Assembly (NCBI GenBank): GCA_002786785.1
Contig: PCUD01000166.1
Coordinates: 7,315 to 71,314 of the forward strand
Reading direction: 5' to 3'
Source: Ignavibacteriales bacterium CG18_big_fil_WC_8_21_14_2_50_31_20
GTDB taxonomy: Bacteria; Bacteroidota; Ignavibacteria; Ignavibacteriales; Melioribacteraceae
Length of the DNA: 64,000 nucleotides
Made by a program: the position numbers and the translations under genes. Positions 16,294-27,266 of this stretch are shown here, piece by piece. Below the pieces are notes generated by a model that saw only the letters and a list, made by a program, of their open reading frames with translations, made no database searches and was not told the DNA's origin. How positions within the stretch are numbered: the stretch's first letter is position 1; every line of letters starts with the position of its first letter.

Positions 16294-17874
16294 TTAAATC
16301 TCACCTTTTAATTCTTCTTCATTTTGAAGTTTGTTTTTAATTCTTTCATGGTGTTCTTTTTTATTTATAGCCTGAATATATGCTTTCCCACTTGCTTCAA
16401 TAATATCAGTTGATACACCAACGCCAGTATAAGAGCGATCATCTTTTCTAATTCTAACAGCAACTTCACCAAGAGCTTCTCTGCCTGCAGTTACTGAACG
16501 AACACGATATGATTCAACGGTTGGTTTTTTATCAATTGCTCTATCAATTGCATTAAATAATGCATCGACAGGACCATCACCCGTTGCAGAATCTTCATTT
16601 ACTTTTCCGTCAACTTTTATTCTAACAGTTGCGGTTGGAATTGTTGAAGAACCACCAAAGACATGCATATATTTTAAGTCATAAATTGCTTCATTTCTAT
16701 TTTTGGAGTCGCCCATAAGAATTCTTAAATCGTCATCATAAACTTCCTTCTTTTTATCTGCTAATTTTGTAAAGGATTTATAAATGTTATTCAAATCTTC
16801 TGGAGCAACTTTATATCCAAGTTCATCTAGGCGTGCTTTTAAACCATGCCTTCCAGAGTGTCTTCCTAAAACAATTTTTGTATTTTGCACTCCAACAGTT
16901 TCTGGTGTCATTATCTCGTATGTTTCACGATTCTTCAACATTCCGTCCTGATGAATTCCAGATTCGTGTGCAAAAGCATTTTCACCAACAATAGCTTTGT
17001 TTGGTTGAACAATAATGCCAGTATAACCAGAAACTAATTTTGAAGTGTTCATTATTTCTTTTGTATCTATTTTGCTTTCAATACCTAAAATATCTTTGCG
17101 CACTTTTAATGCCATCACAATTTCTTCAAGTGCTGCATTGCCAGCACGTTCACCAATTCCATTTATTGTGCATTCAACTTGGCGTGCACCATTCTCAATA
17201 CCAGCAATGGAATTAGCAACCGCAAGACCAAGATCATTATGGCAATGCACACTAATAATTGCGTTCTCAATATTTTTAACTTTCTTTTTTAAGTATGCAA
17301 TTTTTTCACCAAACTCTCTTGGGAAAGTATATCCAGTGGTATCGGGAATATTTATTGTTGTTGCACCAGCTTCAATAGCAGCTTCAATAACTTCAACAAG
17401 ATAATTCAAATCGGTACGTCCAGCATCTTCTGCAGAAAATTCAACATCATCAACTAGTGATTTTGCATACTTTACCATATCATAAGACATTTTTATAATA
17501 GTTTCACGCTTTTCAGCCAGAGTTCTACCATATCTATCGTCTCCAAACTTACCAAGAATATGATAATCAGAAGTACTGGAGAATGTATGAATTCTTTTCT
17601 TCTCACCATTTTTAATTGCATCGTAAGCAGATTTGATATCAATTTCTTTTGCGCGCGCAAGTGCTGCAACTGTCACTCCAACTTCATTTGAAATGCGTTC
17701 AACGGCTTCATATTGTTCGGGAGATGAAACTGGAAATCCAGCTTCAATTACATCAACATTTAGCTTTTCAAGTTGCTTTGCAATTTCAACTTTTTCTGAA
17801 ACACTTAAAGATGCTCCAGGTGATTGCTCGCCATCACGCAATGTTGTATCAAATATTATTAATTGATTATTCAT
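16294..17874 (-). CDS. leuA: 2-isopropylmalate synthase
   Basis: A 526-residue LeuA that joins acetyl-CoA and 2-oxoisovalerate in the first step of leucine synthesis. IIFDTTLRDGEQSPGASL at the N-terminus, ISVHCHNDLGLAVANS with metal ligands, and GENAFAHESGIHQDG are the expected blocks. The C-terminal domain (about 390-510, including SATGDGPVDALFNAID) is the leucine-binding regulatory domain, so feedback inhibition is likely. It sits 11 nt after leuB and 12 nt before leuC in one transcription unit. Confidence 0.93.
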   Translation of the reverse strand: MNNQLIIFDTTLRDGEQSPGASLSVSEKVEIAKQLEKLNVDVIEAGFPVSSPEQYEAVERISNEVGVTVAALARAKEIDIKSAYDAIKNGEKKRIHTFSSTSDYHILGKFGDDRYGRTLAEKRETIIKMSYDMVKYAKSLVDDVEFSAEDAGRTDLNYLVEVIEAAIEAGATTINIPDTTGYTFPREFGEKIAYLKKKVKNIENAIISVHCHNDLGLAVANSIAGIENGARQVECTINGIGERAGNAALEEIVMALKVRKDILGIESKIDTKEIMNTSKLVSGYTGIIVQPNKAIVGENAFAHESGIHQDGMLKNRETYEIMTPETVGVQNTKIVLGRHSGRHGLKARLDELGYKVAPEDLNNIYKSFTKLADKKKEVYDDDLRILMGDSKNRNEAIYDLKYMHVFGGSSTIPTATVRIKVDGKVNEDSATGDGPVDALFNAIDRAIDKKPTVESYRVRSVTAGREALGEVAVRIRKDDRSYTGVGVSTDIIEASGKAYIQAINKKEHHERIKNKLQNEEELKGEI

Positions 17875-17885
17875 TTTTCTTCCAA

Positions 17886-18983
17886 TTAAAGTGTAAATAC
17901 ACTCTCTTTATTTTCTTGATAAATTATATCAAAGTTCTTGATTATCATTTCTGTCATTTTATCAGTTGATACAACATTTCCGTTATCGAGATTTATGTCA
18001 ACTGTTCTAAATCCTTGGTCGAGTGTTCTTTCAATTGCTTTTTCTATCAAATCGGCTGTTTCTTTCATTCCAAATGATAAATCGAACATCATTGCAACAG
18101 AGCCAATCATGGCAATTGGATTTGCTTTATTTTGTCCTGCAATATCTGGAGCGCTTCCGTGAACTGGTTCATACAAAGCATATTTATCACCAAGGCTTGC
18201 TGATGGAAGCATACCAAGACTTCCTGTAATCATTCCAGCTATATCACTAATTATATCACCAAATAAATTTGAGGTTACAATTACGTCAAATTGGCGTGGG
18301 TCGCGAACAACTTGCATTGCCGTGTTATCCACGTACATATTATTTAATTTCACATCTGGATATTCTTTGCTAACTTCTTCAACAACTTTTCTCCAGAATT
18401 GAGATACTTCCAAAACGTTTGCTTTATCAACAGATGTTAGTACTTTTTTTCTTTTTTGTGCAACTTTAAATGCTTGATGAGCTATGCGTTCAATTTCATA
18501 TTTTTCATAAACCATTGTATTGAAGCCTTTGTTTTCATCATAACCACGTGGTTCACCAAAATAGATTCCACCAGTCAATTCACGAAAAACGACAAAATCA
18601 GTTCCTAGAATTACACTTTCTTTTAGCGAAGAAGAATTAACAAAAGATGGATAAACCTTTGCTGGACGAATGTTTGTATATAATCCTAACGATTTTCTTA
18701 GCTTCAACAAAGCTGCTTCTGGTTTTAAATGATGTGCAAGATTTTCCCATTTATAGCCACCAACAGCACCTAGCAGAACAGCATCCGATTCATAACAAAG
18801 TTGAATTGTTTCATCAGTCAGTGGTGTTCCATAAGCGTCATAAGAGCATCCGCCCATAAGACTTTCAGTAGTTTCAATTGTTAAATCATATTTTTCAGCA
18901 ACGTGGTGCATAAGTTTAACTGCGGCAGACATAACTTCTGTTCCAATGCCATCACCAGGTAGAAGAGTGACTTTCTTTTTCAT
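17886..18983 (-). CDS. leuB: 3-isopropylmalate dehydrogenase
   Basis: A 365-residue NAD-dependent beta-decarboxylating dehydrogenase. Its blocks are LLPGDGIGTEVM, the substrate loop LLKLRKSLGLYTNIRPAKV, RELTGGIYFG, and the signature NLFGDIISDIAGMITGSLGM. The N-terminal length and ALLKLRKSL helix are those of LeuB and not isocitrate dehydrogenase. It probably also acts on 3-methylmalate for the citramalate route. It begins 3 nt after ilvC. Confidence 0.93.
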   Translation of the reverse strand: MKKKVTLLPGDGIGTEVMSAAVKLMHHVAEKYDLTIETTESLMGGCSYDAYGTPLTDETIQLCYESDAVLLGAVGGYKWENLAHHLKPEAALLKLRKSLGLYTNIRPAKVYPSFVNSSSLKESVILGTDFVVFRELTGGIYFGEPRGYDENKGFNTMVYEKYEIERIAHQAFKVAQKRKKVLTSVDKANVLEVSQFWRKVVEEVSKEYPDVKLNNMYVDNTAMQVVRDPRQFDVIVTSNLFGDIISDIAGMITGSLGMLPSASLGDKYALYEPVHGSAPDIAGQNKANPIAMIGSVAMMFDLSFGMKETADLIEKAIERTLDQGFRTVDINLDNGNVVSTDKMTEMIIKNFDIIYQENKESVFTL

Positions 18984-18986
18984 TAA

Positions 18987-19991
18987 CTAATCCTCATCAT
19001 TTTTGTTTTTAACCCAGCTCATCATTCCACGTAATTTAGCACCAATTTTTTCTATTGGATGTTCACTGTTTTCTTTACGAAGTCTTGTCATATTAGCTTT
19101 GTCACCATTAACTTCTGCAACAAAGTTTTTAGCAAATGTTCCATCTTGAATTTCTAACAAAGCAGCCTTCATTGCTTTTTTAGATTCTGCGTTAATTATT
19201 TTTGGTCCTGTTACATATCCACCATATTCTGCTGTATCACTAACCGAATAATTCATTCTTGATAAACCACCTTCGTAATAAAGGTCAACAATTAATTTCA
19301 TTTCATGCATTACTTCAAAGTAAGCAAGTTCTTCAGGATAACCAGCTTCTGTTAGTACTTCAAATCCAGCTTTAATTAATTCTGCTGAACCTCCGCAAAG
19401 GACAGCTTGTTCGCCAAATAAATCAGTTTCAGTTTCATTTTTAAAATTAGTTTCAATAACACCTGCTCTAGTTCCACCAATTCCTTTTGCCCAAGCTAAA
19501 GCCATTTCTTTTGTATTTCCAGAATAATCATTATGAATAGCTATCAAACAAGGTACACCATTCCCTTCTCTGAAAGTTCTACGTACCAAATGTCCAGGAC
19601 TTTTAGGAGCAATCATCATAACATTAATTGTTTCTGGAGGAACTATTTGTTTGTAATGAATATTAAAACCGTGAGCAAATACAAGAGTATTCCCGTCTTC
19701 CATATTTTGTGCAATTTGTTCATCATAAACTTTCTTTTGATCTTGATCAGGCAAAAGAACCATAACAACATCAGCCCATTTTGAAGACGCATCAATTTCC
19801 ATTACAGTCATACCTAAATCAGTTGCTTTTTTCCAAGAAGTTCCATCTTTTCTGGCACCAACAACCACGTTCATTCCACTTTCTTTTAAGTTTAATGCAT
19901 GCGCATGACCTTGACTTCCGAAGCCCAAAACCGCAATTTTCTTATCCTTAAGTGATTCTAACGATGCGTCACTATCATAATATGCTTTCAT
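18987..19991 (-). CDS. ilvC: Ketol-acid reductoisomerase, class I
   Basis: A 334-residue class I KARI, the second common step of valine and isoleucine synthesis. The Rossmann loop is [20 protein letters not shown]. The following [15 protein letters not shown] holds the residues that set NADPH or NADH preference; the Arg-Lys and Ser there suggest NADPH. Metal ligands are in the knotted C-terminal domain ([16 protein letters not shown] and [19 protein letters not shown]). It is 11 nt from ilvN and 3 nt from leuB. Confidence 0.93.
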   Translation of the reverse strand: MKAYYDSDASLESLKDKKIAVLGFGSQGHAHALNLKESGMNVVVGARKDGTSWKKATDLGMTVMEIDASSKWADVVMVLLPDQDQKKVYDEQIAQNMEDGNTLVFAHGFNIHYKQIVPPETINVMMIAPKSPGHLVRRTFREGNGVPCLIAIHNDYSGNTKEMALAWAKGIGGTRAGVIETNFKNETETDLFGEQAVLCGGSAELIKAGFEVLTEAGYPEELAYFEVMHEMKLIVDLYYEGGLSRMNYSVSDTAEYGGYVTGPKIINAESKKAMKAALLEIQDGTFAKNFVAEVNGDKANMTRLRKENSEHPIEKIGAKLRGMMSWVKNKNDED

Positions 19992-20002
19992 TTTTTGTTT
20001 CC

Positions 20003-20515
20003 TTATTTTTTATTAATATATTCATTTTGGGGTCTAATTTGCTCACCTCTTTTTAGAGCAACCGTACCAGAACGAGCCATTTCAATAATTCCAAAAGGCA
20101 TTAGAACGTTAATTATTGCATCAATTTTTTCTGGAGGTCCAGTAATTTCAAGCATCATAGTTTTATTGTTTATATCAACTATTTTACCACGAAATATATC
20201 GTTAATGTTTTTAATTTCTTCAATTCCACTTTTTTGCAGACTAACAGTAATAAGAGCTAATTCCCTTTCGGTTCTTGCTTGTCCAGTTAATTCAGTTACT
20301 TTTATTGTATCAATTAATCTATTTAATTGTTTTACAATTTGGTCAATTAATTGTACATCTCCGGATGTAACAATTGTCATTCTGGAAATATCTTTTTGTT
20401 CTGTTTCTCCAATAGAAATACTATGAATATTAAAACCTTTTGCACTAAACATTGTAGCAACTCTATCAAAAGCTCCAAAAGTATTTTCTACTAAAACTGA
20501 TATTGTGTGTCTCAT
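20003..20515 (-). CDS. ilvN: Acetolactate synthase small regulatory subunit
   Basis: A 170-residue ACT-domain subunit. It opens [20 protein letters not shown] and has [19 protein letters not shown], the ACT domain that binds valine or another end product. The C-terminal domain stimulates the catalytic subunit. Length matches the IlvH/IlvN long form. It overlaps the ilvB stop by 4 nt (ATGA), so it is translationally coupled to its catalytic partner. Confidence 0.9.
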   Translation of the reverse strand: MRHTISVLVENTFGAFDRVATMFSAKGFNIHSISIGETEQKDISRMTIVTSGDVQLIDQIVKQLNRLIDTIKVTELTGQARTERELALITVSLQKSGIEEIKNINDIFRGKIVDINNKTMMLEITGPPEKIDAIINVLMPFGIIEMARSGTVALKRGEQIRPQNEYINKK

Positions 20516-22233
20516 ATTATCATCCTCTTAGGGTTTAATCTTTTTAAAATCATGTCTGTAATTGTGCCCCCAGATGGAACCATTGGAAATACTAAATCTT
20601 CTTTAGCAACTTTAAATTCAACAAGTGTGGGTCTATCTTTAATTGCAAATACTTTATCAAGAATTCCATCAACTTCTTCTGGGCTATCAGTTGAAAAAGA
20701 TTCAATTCCAAAAGCTTCACCAAGTGCTGTAAAATTAGGATTACTTTCTCGTAAATCTGTAAAACTATATTTCTCTTCATGAAATAATTCTTGCCATTGT
20801 CTAACCATTCCAAGAAAGCCATTATTCATTATAAAAAATTTAATTGGCAGTTTATGGTAAACAGCAGTAGTAAGTTCTTGAATATTCATCTGAAAACCAC
20901 CATCACCGTTTATTGAAACAATTGGTCTATCTTTAATTCCAAAAGCAGCACCAATAGAAGCAGGAACAGAAAAGCCCATTGTACCTAAGCCGCCGCTACA
21001 AACATGTGAGTTTGGATTGTTAAATTTATAATATTGTGCAACCCACATTTGATGTTGCCCAACATCAGAAACAATAATTGCTTCACCTTTAGTCTTTTCT
21101 GAAATTCGTTCAATAACATATTGAGTGCGTAATTTATTATCAGGTCTAACATATTCTAATGGGCAAGCTGTTTTCCATTTGTCTATTTGATCCCACCATT
21201 CATCTTCTCGCGGCTTATCTGAAAGTTCAGCTAATAATTCAGTAAGTATAATTTTAGCATCACCTACTATTGGTAAATCTACAATTACATTTTTATCAAT
21301 TGCTGTTGGGTCAATATCAATATGTATTTTATAAGCGTTACTTGCAAATGTCTCAGTATTTCCGGTAACTCTATCATCAAAACGAGCACCAACGGCAATA
21401 AGAACATCGCAATTATTTACTGCTTGGTTAGCATAATATGTTCCATGCATTCCCAGCATTCCTATAAATAAAGGGTCTATTCCTGGAAATGAACCTAATC
21501 CTAATAGAGTATTGGTAACTGGAATATTATTTTTTCGTGCAAATTCTGTCAACTCCTTTGAAGCATTGGACATCAGCACTCCGCCACCAACATATAGTAA
21601 AGGACGTTTAGCTTTTTTTATAACTTCTACAGCCTTTTTTATTTGATTTATATTTCCATTTAATGTTGGTTTATAACCTCGAATTTCAATGCTTTCTGGA
21701 TATTCATATTCACATTGAGCAGCTATTACATCTTTTGGCAAATCAACAAGCACTGGACCAGGTCTTCCAGTTGAAGCAATGAAAAAAGCTTTCCTAATAA
21801 CCGATGCCAAATCTTTTACATCTCGCACCAAGAAATTATGTTTTGTAATTGGACGAGTAATTCCAACAATATCAGCTTCTTGAAAAGCATCATTTCCAAT
21901 CAACTTTGACGGAACTTGACCAGTGAAAACAACTAAAGGAATTGAGTCCATATATGCATCCGCAATTCCAGTAACGGTGTTTGTAGCTCCAGGTCCAGAT
22001 GTAACAAGCACAACACCAGGTTTTCCTGTTACACGAGCATAGCCTTCTGCAGCGTGAGTTGCACCTTGCTCATGTCGAGTTAAAATATGTTCAAGAAAAT
22101 CAATGTCATATAATTTCTCATATAACTTTATAGTTGCTCCACCAGGATAACCAAATATTTTTTCTACTCCTTCTAATCTAAGGGATTCAAAAAATATATC
22201 TGCTCCAGTCATCATTTGTTTTTTATTATTCAT
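20512..22233 (-). CDS. ilvB: Acetolactate synthase large subunit
   Basis: A 573-residue ThDP enzyme that makes acetolactate or acetohydroxybutyrate. The N-terminal block VEKIFGYPGGATIKLYEKL contains the region before the catalytic Glu in TRHEQGATHAAEGYAR. FAD-domain residues lie in the middle (AVGARFDDRVTG). The ThDP-binding motif is NGDGGFQMNIQEL followed by FIMNN. Length is normal. It is encoded between ilvD (24 nt) and ilvN (overlap). Confidence 0.93.
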   Translation of the reverse strand: MNNKKQMMTGADIFFESLRLEGVEKIFGYPGGATIKLYEKLYDIDFLEHILTRHEQGATHAAEGYARVTGKPGVVLVTSGPGATNTVTGIADAYMDSIPLVVFTGQVPSKLIGNDAFQEADIVGITRPITKHNFLVRDVKDLASVIRKAFFIASTGRPGPVLVDLPKDVIAAQCEYEYPESIEIRGYKPTLNGNINQIKKAVEVIKKAKRPLLYVGGGVLMSNASKELTEFARKNNIPVTNTLLGLGSFPGIDPLFIGMLGMHGTYYANQAVNNCDVLIAVGARFDDRVTGNTETFASNAYKIHIDIDPTAIDKNVIVDLPIVGDAKIILTELLAELSDKPREDEWWDQIDKWKTACPLEYVRPDNKLRTQYVIERISEKTKGEAIIVSDVGQHQMWVAQYYKFNNPNSHVCSGGLGTMGFSVPASIGAAFGIKDRPIVSINGDGGFQMNIQELTTAVYHKLPIKFFIMNNGFLGMVRQWQELFHEEKYSFTDLRESNPNFTALGEAFGIESFSTDSPEEVDGILDKVFAIKDRPTLVEFKVAKEDLVFPMVPSGGTITDMILKRLNPKRMII

Positions 22234-22257
22234 AAAATTACCTTTATTTAATAATTT

Positions 22258-23937
22258 TTATTTTATTCTAAGAACTGCACCTTTACTAGCAGATGTTACC
22301 ATTTTTGAATAACGTGCTAAGTAACCTTTTTTTATTTTTGGTTCAAAATCTGGTATTAATTTTAACCTTTCATTTATTTCATTATCTGTTAATTCAACTT
22401 CTAAAATCTTATTTGGAATGTCTATTGAAATAATATCTCCATTTTTCAATGCTGCTATTGGTCCCTTTTCAGCTGCTTCTGGAGAAATATGTCCAATACA
22501 TGCTCCACGAGTGCCACCTGAAAATCTTCCATCGGTTAATAAAGCTACTTTATCTCCAAGTCCCATTCCCATTATTTCACTAGTTGGGGCAAGCATTTCA
22601 GGCATTCCAGGACCACCTTGCGGACCTTCATATCTAATTACTACAACATCACCAGCTTGAATCTCTTTATTTCTAATTCCAGTAAGTGCCCCATCTTGTG
22701 ATTCATAAATCCTAGCTGGACCTTTATGAACCAACATTTTAGGATTTACAGCCGCTGTTTTAACAATTGAACCTTCAGGTGCAAGGTTGCCAAAGAGAAC
22801 AGCCAGGCCGCCTTTACTTGAATATGGGGATTCAATACTTTTTATTACATTCTTATTTTTAATTTGGCTATTCTTGATGTTTTCACCAAGAGTTTTCCCT
22901 GTTACTGTTAATCTATCAAGTGCTAAAATATTTGGAACTTTTGATAACTCGTTTAATATTGCTGAAATACCCCCAGCTTCATCAACGTCTTCCATGTGAA
23001 CAAATGGCGATGCAGGGCTGACCTTACAGATATAAGGCACTTTATCAGCAAGAACATTTAATTCTTTTAAATCAAAATCAATTCCAGCTTCAATAGCAAT
23101 AGCAATTGTATGAAGTATTGTATTTGTGCTTCCACCCATTGCCATATCAAGGGCAAATGCGTTCATAAACGTTTCGCGTGATAAAATATCGCTTGGCTTA
23201 ATATCATCTTTAACCAAATTCATAATCTGTTTTGCAGCAGATACAGCTAATTCTTTTCTTCTAGGGTCAACTGCTAATATTGAACCATTTCCTGGCAAAG
23301 CCAAACCAAGGGCTTCCATTAAACAATTCATAGAGTTTGCGGTAAACATCCCAGAACAAGAGCCACAAGTTGGGCAGCTTACAGTTTCAAGCTCAAGGAG
23401 AGTTTCTTCATTAATTTCACCTGTTTTAAATTTTCCAACGCCTTCAAATACTGAAACTAAATCTGTTTTATCACCTGCAGCCGTAACGCCGGCTTTCATG
23501 GGGCCTCCGGAAACAAATATAGTTGGAACGTCAATTCTTACAGCTGCCATTAACATTCCAGGCACTATTTTATCACAATTAGTAATACAGATAATTCCAT
23601 CCAAACGATGCGCTTCAACAACAGTTTCAACACTATCGGCAATAAGTTCTCTGCTTGGAAGTGAATAGCGCATTCCAATGTGCCCCATTGCAATTCCATC
23701 ATCAACACCAATTGTATTAAATTCAAAAGGAATTCCACCAGATTCTCGAATTGCATCTTTTATTATTTTCCCATATTCTTGTAAATGAACATGCCCGGGT
23801 ATTAAATCTATATATGAGTTTACAACACCAATAAACGGTTTATTAAAATCTTCGTTATCTTTTATTACACCGGTTGCTCTTAACAAACTTCGATGTGGAG
23901 CTTTTTCGAAACCTTTTTTGATTAAATCTGATCTCAT
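22258..23937 (-). CDS. ilvD: Dihydroxy-acid dehydratase
   Basis: A 559-residue Fe-S dehydratase, the third common step in valine and isoleucine synthesis. Cluster ligands are visible in [11 protein letters not shown] and [19 protein letters not shown], and the C-terminal block is [12 protein letters not shown]. This is the first structural gene of the ilv-leu-cimA operon. AAGGA lies 5 nt before the ATG. The 120 nt upstream hold hairpins and the end of a leader ORF that probably sets how much of the operon is expressed. Confidence 0.93.
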   Translation of the reverse strand: MRSDLIKKGFEKAPHRSLLRATGVIKDNEDFNKPFIGVVNSYIDLIPGHVHLQEYGKIIKDAIRESGGIPFEFNTIGVDDGIAMGHIGMRYSLPSRELIADSVETVVEAHRLDGIICITNCDKIVPGMLMAAVRIDVPTIFVSGGPMKAGVTAAGDKTDLVSVFEGVGKFKTGEINEETLLELETVSCPTCGSCSGMFTANSMNCLMEALGLALPGNGSILAVDPRRKELAVSAAKQIMNLVKDDIKPSDILSRETFMNAFALDMAMGGSTNTILHTIAIAIEAGIDFDLKELNVLADKVPYICKVSPASPFVHMEDVDEAGGISAILNELSKVPNILALDRLTVTGKTLGENIKNSQIKNKNVIKSIESPYSSKGGLAVLFGNLAPEGSIVKTAAVNPKMLVHKGPARIYESQDGALTGIRNKEIQAGDVVVIRYEGPQGGPGMPEMLAPTSEIMGMGLGDKVALLTDGRFSGGTRGACIGHISPEAAEKGPIAALKNGDIISIDIPNKILEVELTDNEINERLKLIPDFEPKIKKGYLARYSKMVTSASKGAVLRIK

Positions 23938-23985
23938 AATTTTCCTTAATTTTAATCCAACAAAAATATAACTTACTTGGTTCAG

Positions 23986-24081
23986 GTTAATCCTGAAATC
24001 TTTAAGATGTGAAATTTAAATGAAATGAAATCCGGATTAACTTTATATTATTTAGCCTACGAGTAAAATACTCAGTAGGCT
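23986..24081 (-). promoter_or_regulatory. Hairpins of the ilv leader (putative attenuator)
   Basis: On the minus strand the end of the leader ORF forms a hairpin: AGCCTAC with GTAGGCT (24075-24081 with 24054-24060) plus an inner 4-bp GAGT/ACTC. Downstream, GTTAATCC (24034-24041) can pair with GGATTAAC (23986-23993). The latter can instead fold into a small CAGG/CCTG hairpin (23983-23995). A third site, GGATTAA (23952-23958), lies just before the ilvD ribosome binding site. No T run follows, so control may be translational or Rho-dependent instead of intrinsic termination. Confidence 0.55.
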
Positions 24082-24201
24082 CAGAATAATAATTCCGAGT
24101 AGATTATTAATTATAATTGGTTGGTTACTTAAAACATTATACAAAAATACATTACTGTTTTTTAGTGCTTTATTTTGGCTATATGTACTTTGATTTTGCA
24201 T
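24052..24201 (-). CDS. Leader peptide of the ilv-leu operon (candidate)
   Basis: A 49-residue ORF between the operon promoter and ilvD. Its first 28 residues are polar (MQNQSTYSQNK at the start). The last 21 hold 7 Ile, 7 Leu and 1 Val, including IIINNLLGIIIL. Six of the seven Leu codons in that tail are CTA, CTC or CTG, while this AT-rich genome mostly uses TTA or CTT, as expected if the ribosome is meant to stall when charged tRNA-Leu is scarce. AGGA lies 3 nt before the ATG. The stop codon lies at the foot of a hairpin. This is the layout of a branched-chain amino acid attenuation leader. The function is inferred; the ORF and codon content are seen. Confidence 0.72.
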   Translation of the reverse strand: MQNQSTYSQNKALKNSNVFLYNVLSNQPIIINNLLGIIILSLLSILLVG

Positions 24202-24223
24202 AATTCCTAAATTTGTTTTTTAA

Positions 24224-24252
24224 AATATATATCAAGTATTGTTTTAAGTCAA
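24224..24252 (-). promoter_or_regulatory. Promoter of the ilv leader and operon
   Basis: On the minus strand TTGACT (24247-24252) and TATATT (24224-24229) are 17 bp apart. Transcription would begin about 16 nt before the leader ATG. An inverted repeat, GTTAATA-TATT-TATTAAC (24260-24277), lies 7 bp upstream of the -35 box and could be a regulator site. Confidence 0.65.
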
Positions 24253-24362
24253 ATATATTGTTAATATATTTATTAACGCACCTATATACGTTGGTTTTAT
24301 ACATTTATCATGAATATTTATCCTATAATATTTTACAAGTTTTACACTATAAGATTTAATGC

Positions 24363-24391
24363 TTGACAAGATATCGATTTATCTATATTTT
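24363..24391 (+). promoter_or_regulatory. Promoter of the metYX unit
   Basis: TTGACA (24363-24368), 17 bp, TATTTT (24386-24391). It is 33 nt upstream of the SAM riboswitch. The 110 bp between this and the divergent ilv promoter contain only AT-rich sequence and the inverted repeat at 24260-24277. Confidence 0.6.
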
Positions 24392-24423
24392 AGCACTCAA
24401 GTTTTCAAGTTCTTTTTAGTATT

Positions 24424-25926
<1,503 letters not shown>

Positions 25927-25936
25927 TTTGAGAATA

Positions 25937-26016
25937 GTCATTACAAATCTCGTTCTTTTAGATGAAGTAATCTATTACAGATTACTTCATCCACATAATG
26001 AACATCTCGTAATGAC
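25937..26016. repeat. Palindromic intergenic repeat, family A copy 1
   Basis: An 80-bp element with 8-bp terminal inverted repeats GTCATTAC/GTAATGAC and a perfect 13-bp internal stem (GATGAAGTAATCT 25961-25973 with its complement 25979-25991). It resembles the element at 54969-55051. There is no ORF inside. It lies between metY and metX, so it will be transcribed in the mRNA. Confidence 0.7.
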
Positions 26017-26041
26017 ATAAAAACTGTCTAGAACAAATAAA

Positions 26042-27190
26042 ATGATTTCGAAAACAAAAATAGTTAGTCTTTTTAATTTTAATGATCCGCTTAAATTTGA
26101 GACTGGGGAAATCCTATCCCCAGTTCAAGTGGCTTATCAAACTTATGGTGAACTAAATAGTGAGGGGACAAATGCTATTTTAGTTTGTCATGCGCTAACA
26201 GGAAATGCGCACGCTGCCGGAATAATGAATGAAATTGAAACAGACATAAATAGTAATCCCGATTTATTGAAAAAATATTCAAAAATTAATAAAGGTAAAG
26301 TTGGATGGTGGAATTCGTTAATTGGTGAAAATAAAGTATTAGATACAAATAAATACTTTATAATTTCCTCCAATATTCTTGGAAGTTGTTATGGCACAAC
26401 TGGTCCAGTTTCGATTAAAAATATGTTTAATAGAAAATATGGATTGGACTTCCCCACCGTTACTGTTCGTGATATGGTACGAGTTCAAAGAAAATTGCTT
26501 GAATATTTGGGTGTAAATAAATTAAATACTGCAATTGGCGGTTCGCTTGGCGGAATGCAGGTGCTAGAATGGGCTGCAATGTATCCTGAAATGCTTGAAT
26601 CTATTATTCCAATTGCGACATCAGCGCAACATTCTGCATGGGCAATTGCATTAAATCAAGCTTCACGACAAGCTATTGAGAACGACCCCGAGTGGCATAA
26701 AGGTAATTATAAAGAGCAACCATTGGAAGGACTTTCTTTAGCACGTAAAATTGCAATGATTAGTTACAGAAGTTTCGATTCGTTCAACTCAAAATTTTCT
26801 CGTGAGCGAAAGGATAAAAAAGCTGACAAATTAGATAAAAAGAATATATTCCAAATTGAGAGCTATTTAAATCATCATGGTGTGAAAATTAATGAGCGGT
26901 TTGATGCAAATACTTATTTGTATTTAAGTAACGCTATGGATTTACACGATGTAGCTTTAAATAGAGGTGAACTAAAAAATGTTTTAGGAAGTATTAAAGT
27001 TCCAACTCTTTCAATAGGAATTTCATCTGACATATTATACCCACCACAAGAACAAAAAGATATTGCCGAAATGATTCCAAACTCAACATATGCCGAAATT
27101 AATTCCATTCACGGACACGATGCATTCTTAATTGAATTTGAGCAAATTGAAAAAATTGTAAGCGATTTTTTTATTAAAAACCGAATTTAG
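26042..27190 (+). CDS. metX: Homoserine O-acetyltransferase
   Basis: A 382-residue alpha/beta-hydrolase-fold acyltransferase that activates homoserine with acetyl-CoA. The nucleophile elbow is [13 protein letters not shown], and the catalytic His is in [11 protein letters not shown] near residue 360. [12 protein letters not shown] is the oxyanion region. The MetX fold is confirmed; acetyl versus succinyl preference is taken from the neighbour MetY, which uses acetylhomoserine. The stop codon is part of the terminator stem. Confidence 0.92.
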   Translation: MISKTKIVSLFNFNDPLKFETGEILSPVQVAYQTYGELNSEGTNAILVCHALTGNAHAAGIMNEIETDINSNPDLLKKYSKINKGKVGWWNSLIGENKVLDTNKYFIISSNILGSCYGTTGPVSIKNMFNRKYGLDFPTVTVRDMVRVQRKLLEYLGVNKLNTAIGGSLGGMQVLEWAAMYPEMLESIIPIATSAQHSAWAIALNQASRQAIENDPEWHKGNYKEQPLEGLSLARKIAMISYRSFDSFNSKFSRERKDKKADKLDKKNIFQIESYLNHHGVKINERFDANTYLYLSNAMDLHDVALNRGELKNVLGSIKVPTLSIGISSDILYPPQEQKDIAEMIPNSTYAEINSIHGHDAFLIEFEQIEKIVSDFFIKNRI

Positions 27191-27216
27191 AATTTACTCC
27201 AAATTTGGTTTTATTC
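27177..27216 (+). terminator. Terminator overlapping the metX stop
   Basis: AAAACCGAATTT (27177-27188) pairs with AAATTTGGTTTT (27201-27212), 12 bp with one G-U pair, followed by ATT. The metX TAG lies at the end of the left arm. Confidence 0.65.
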
Positions 27217-27266
27217 TTCAAATTATTATATATTTATTTAATTTTATCATAAAAACAAAGTATTAG

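Noticed and set aside
17045-17404. 119-codon open frame opposite leuA
   Set aside because: It is a mirror of the leuA frame, with no ribosome binding site or recognisable protein.
17649-17969. 106-codon open frame opposite leuA and leuB
   Set aside because: It is antisense to two certain genes and has a composition typical of a shadow frame.
23126-23668. 180-codon open frame opposite ilvD
   Set aside because: It is long only because ilvD codon structure removes stops on the other strand; ilvD itself is certain.
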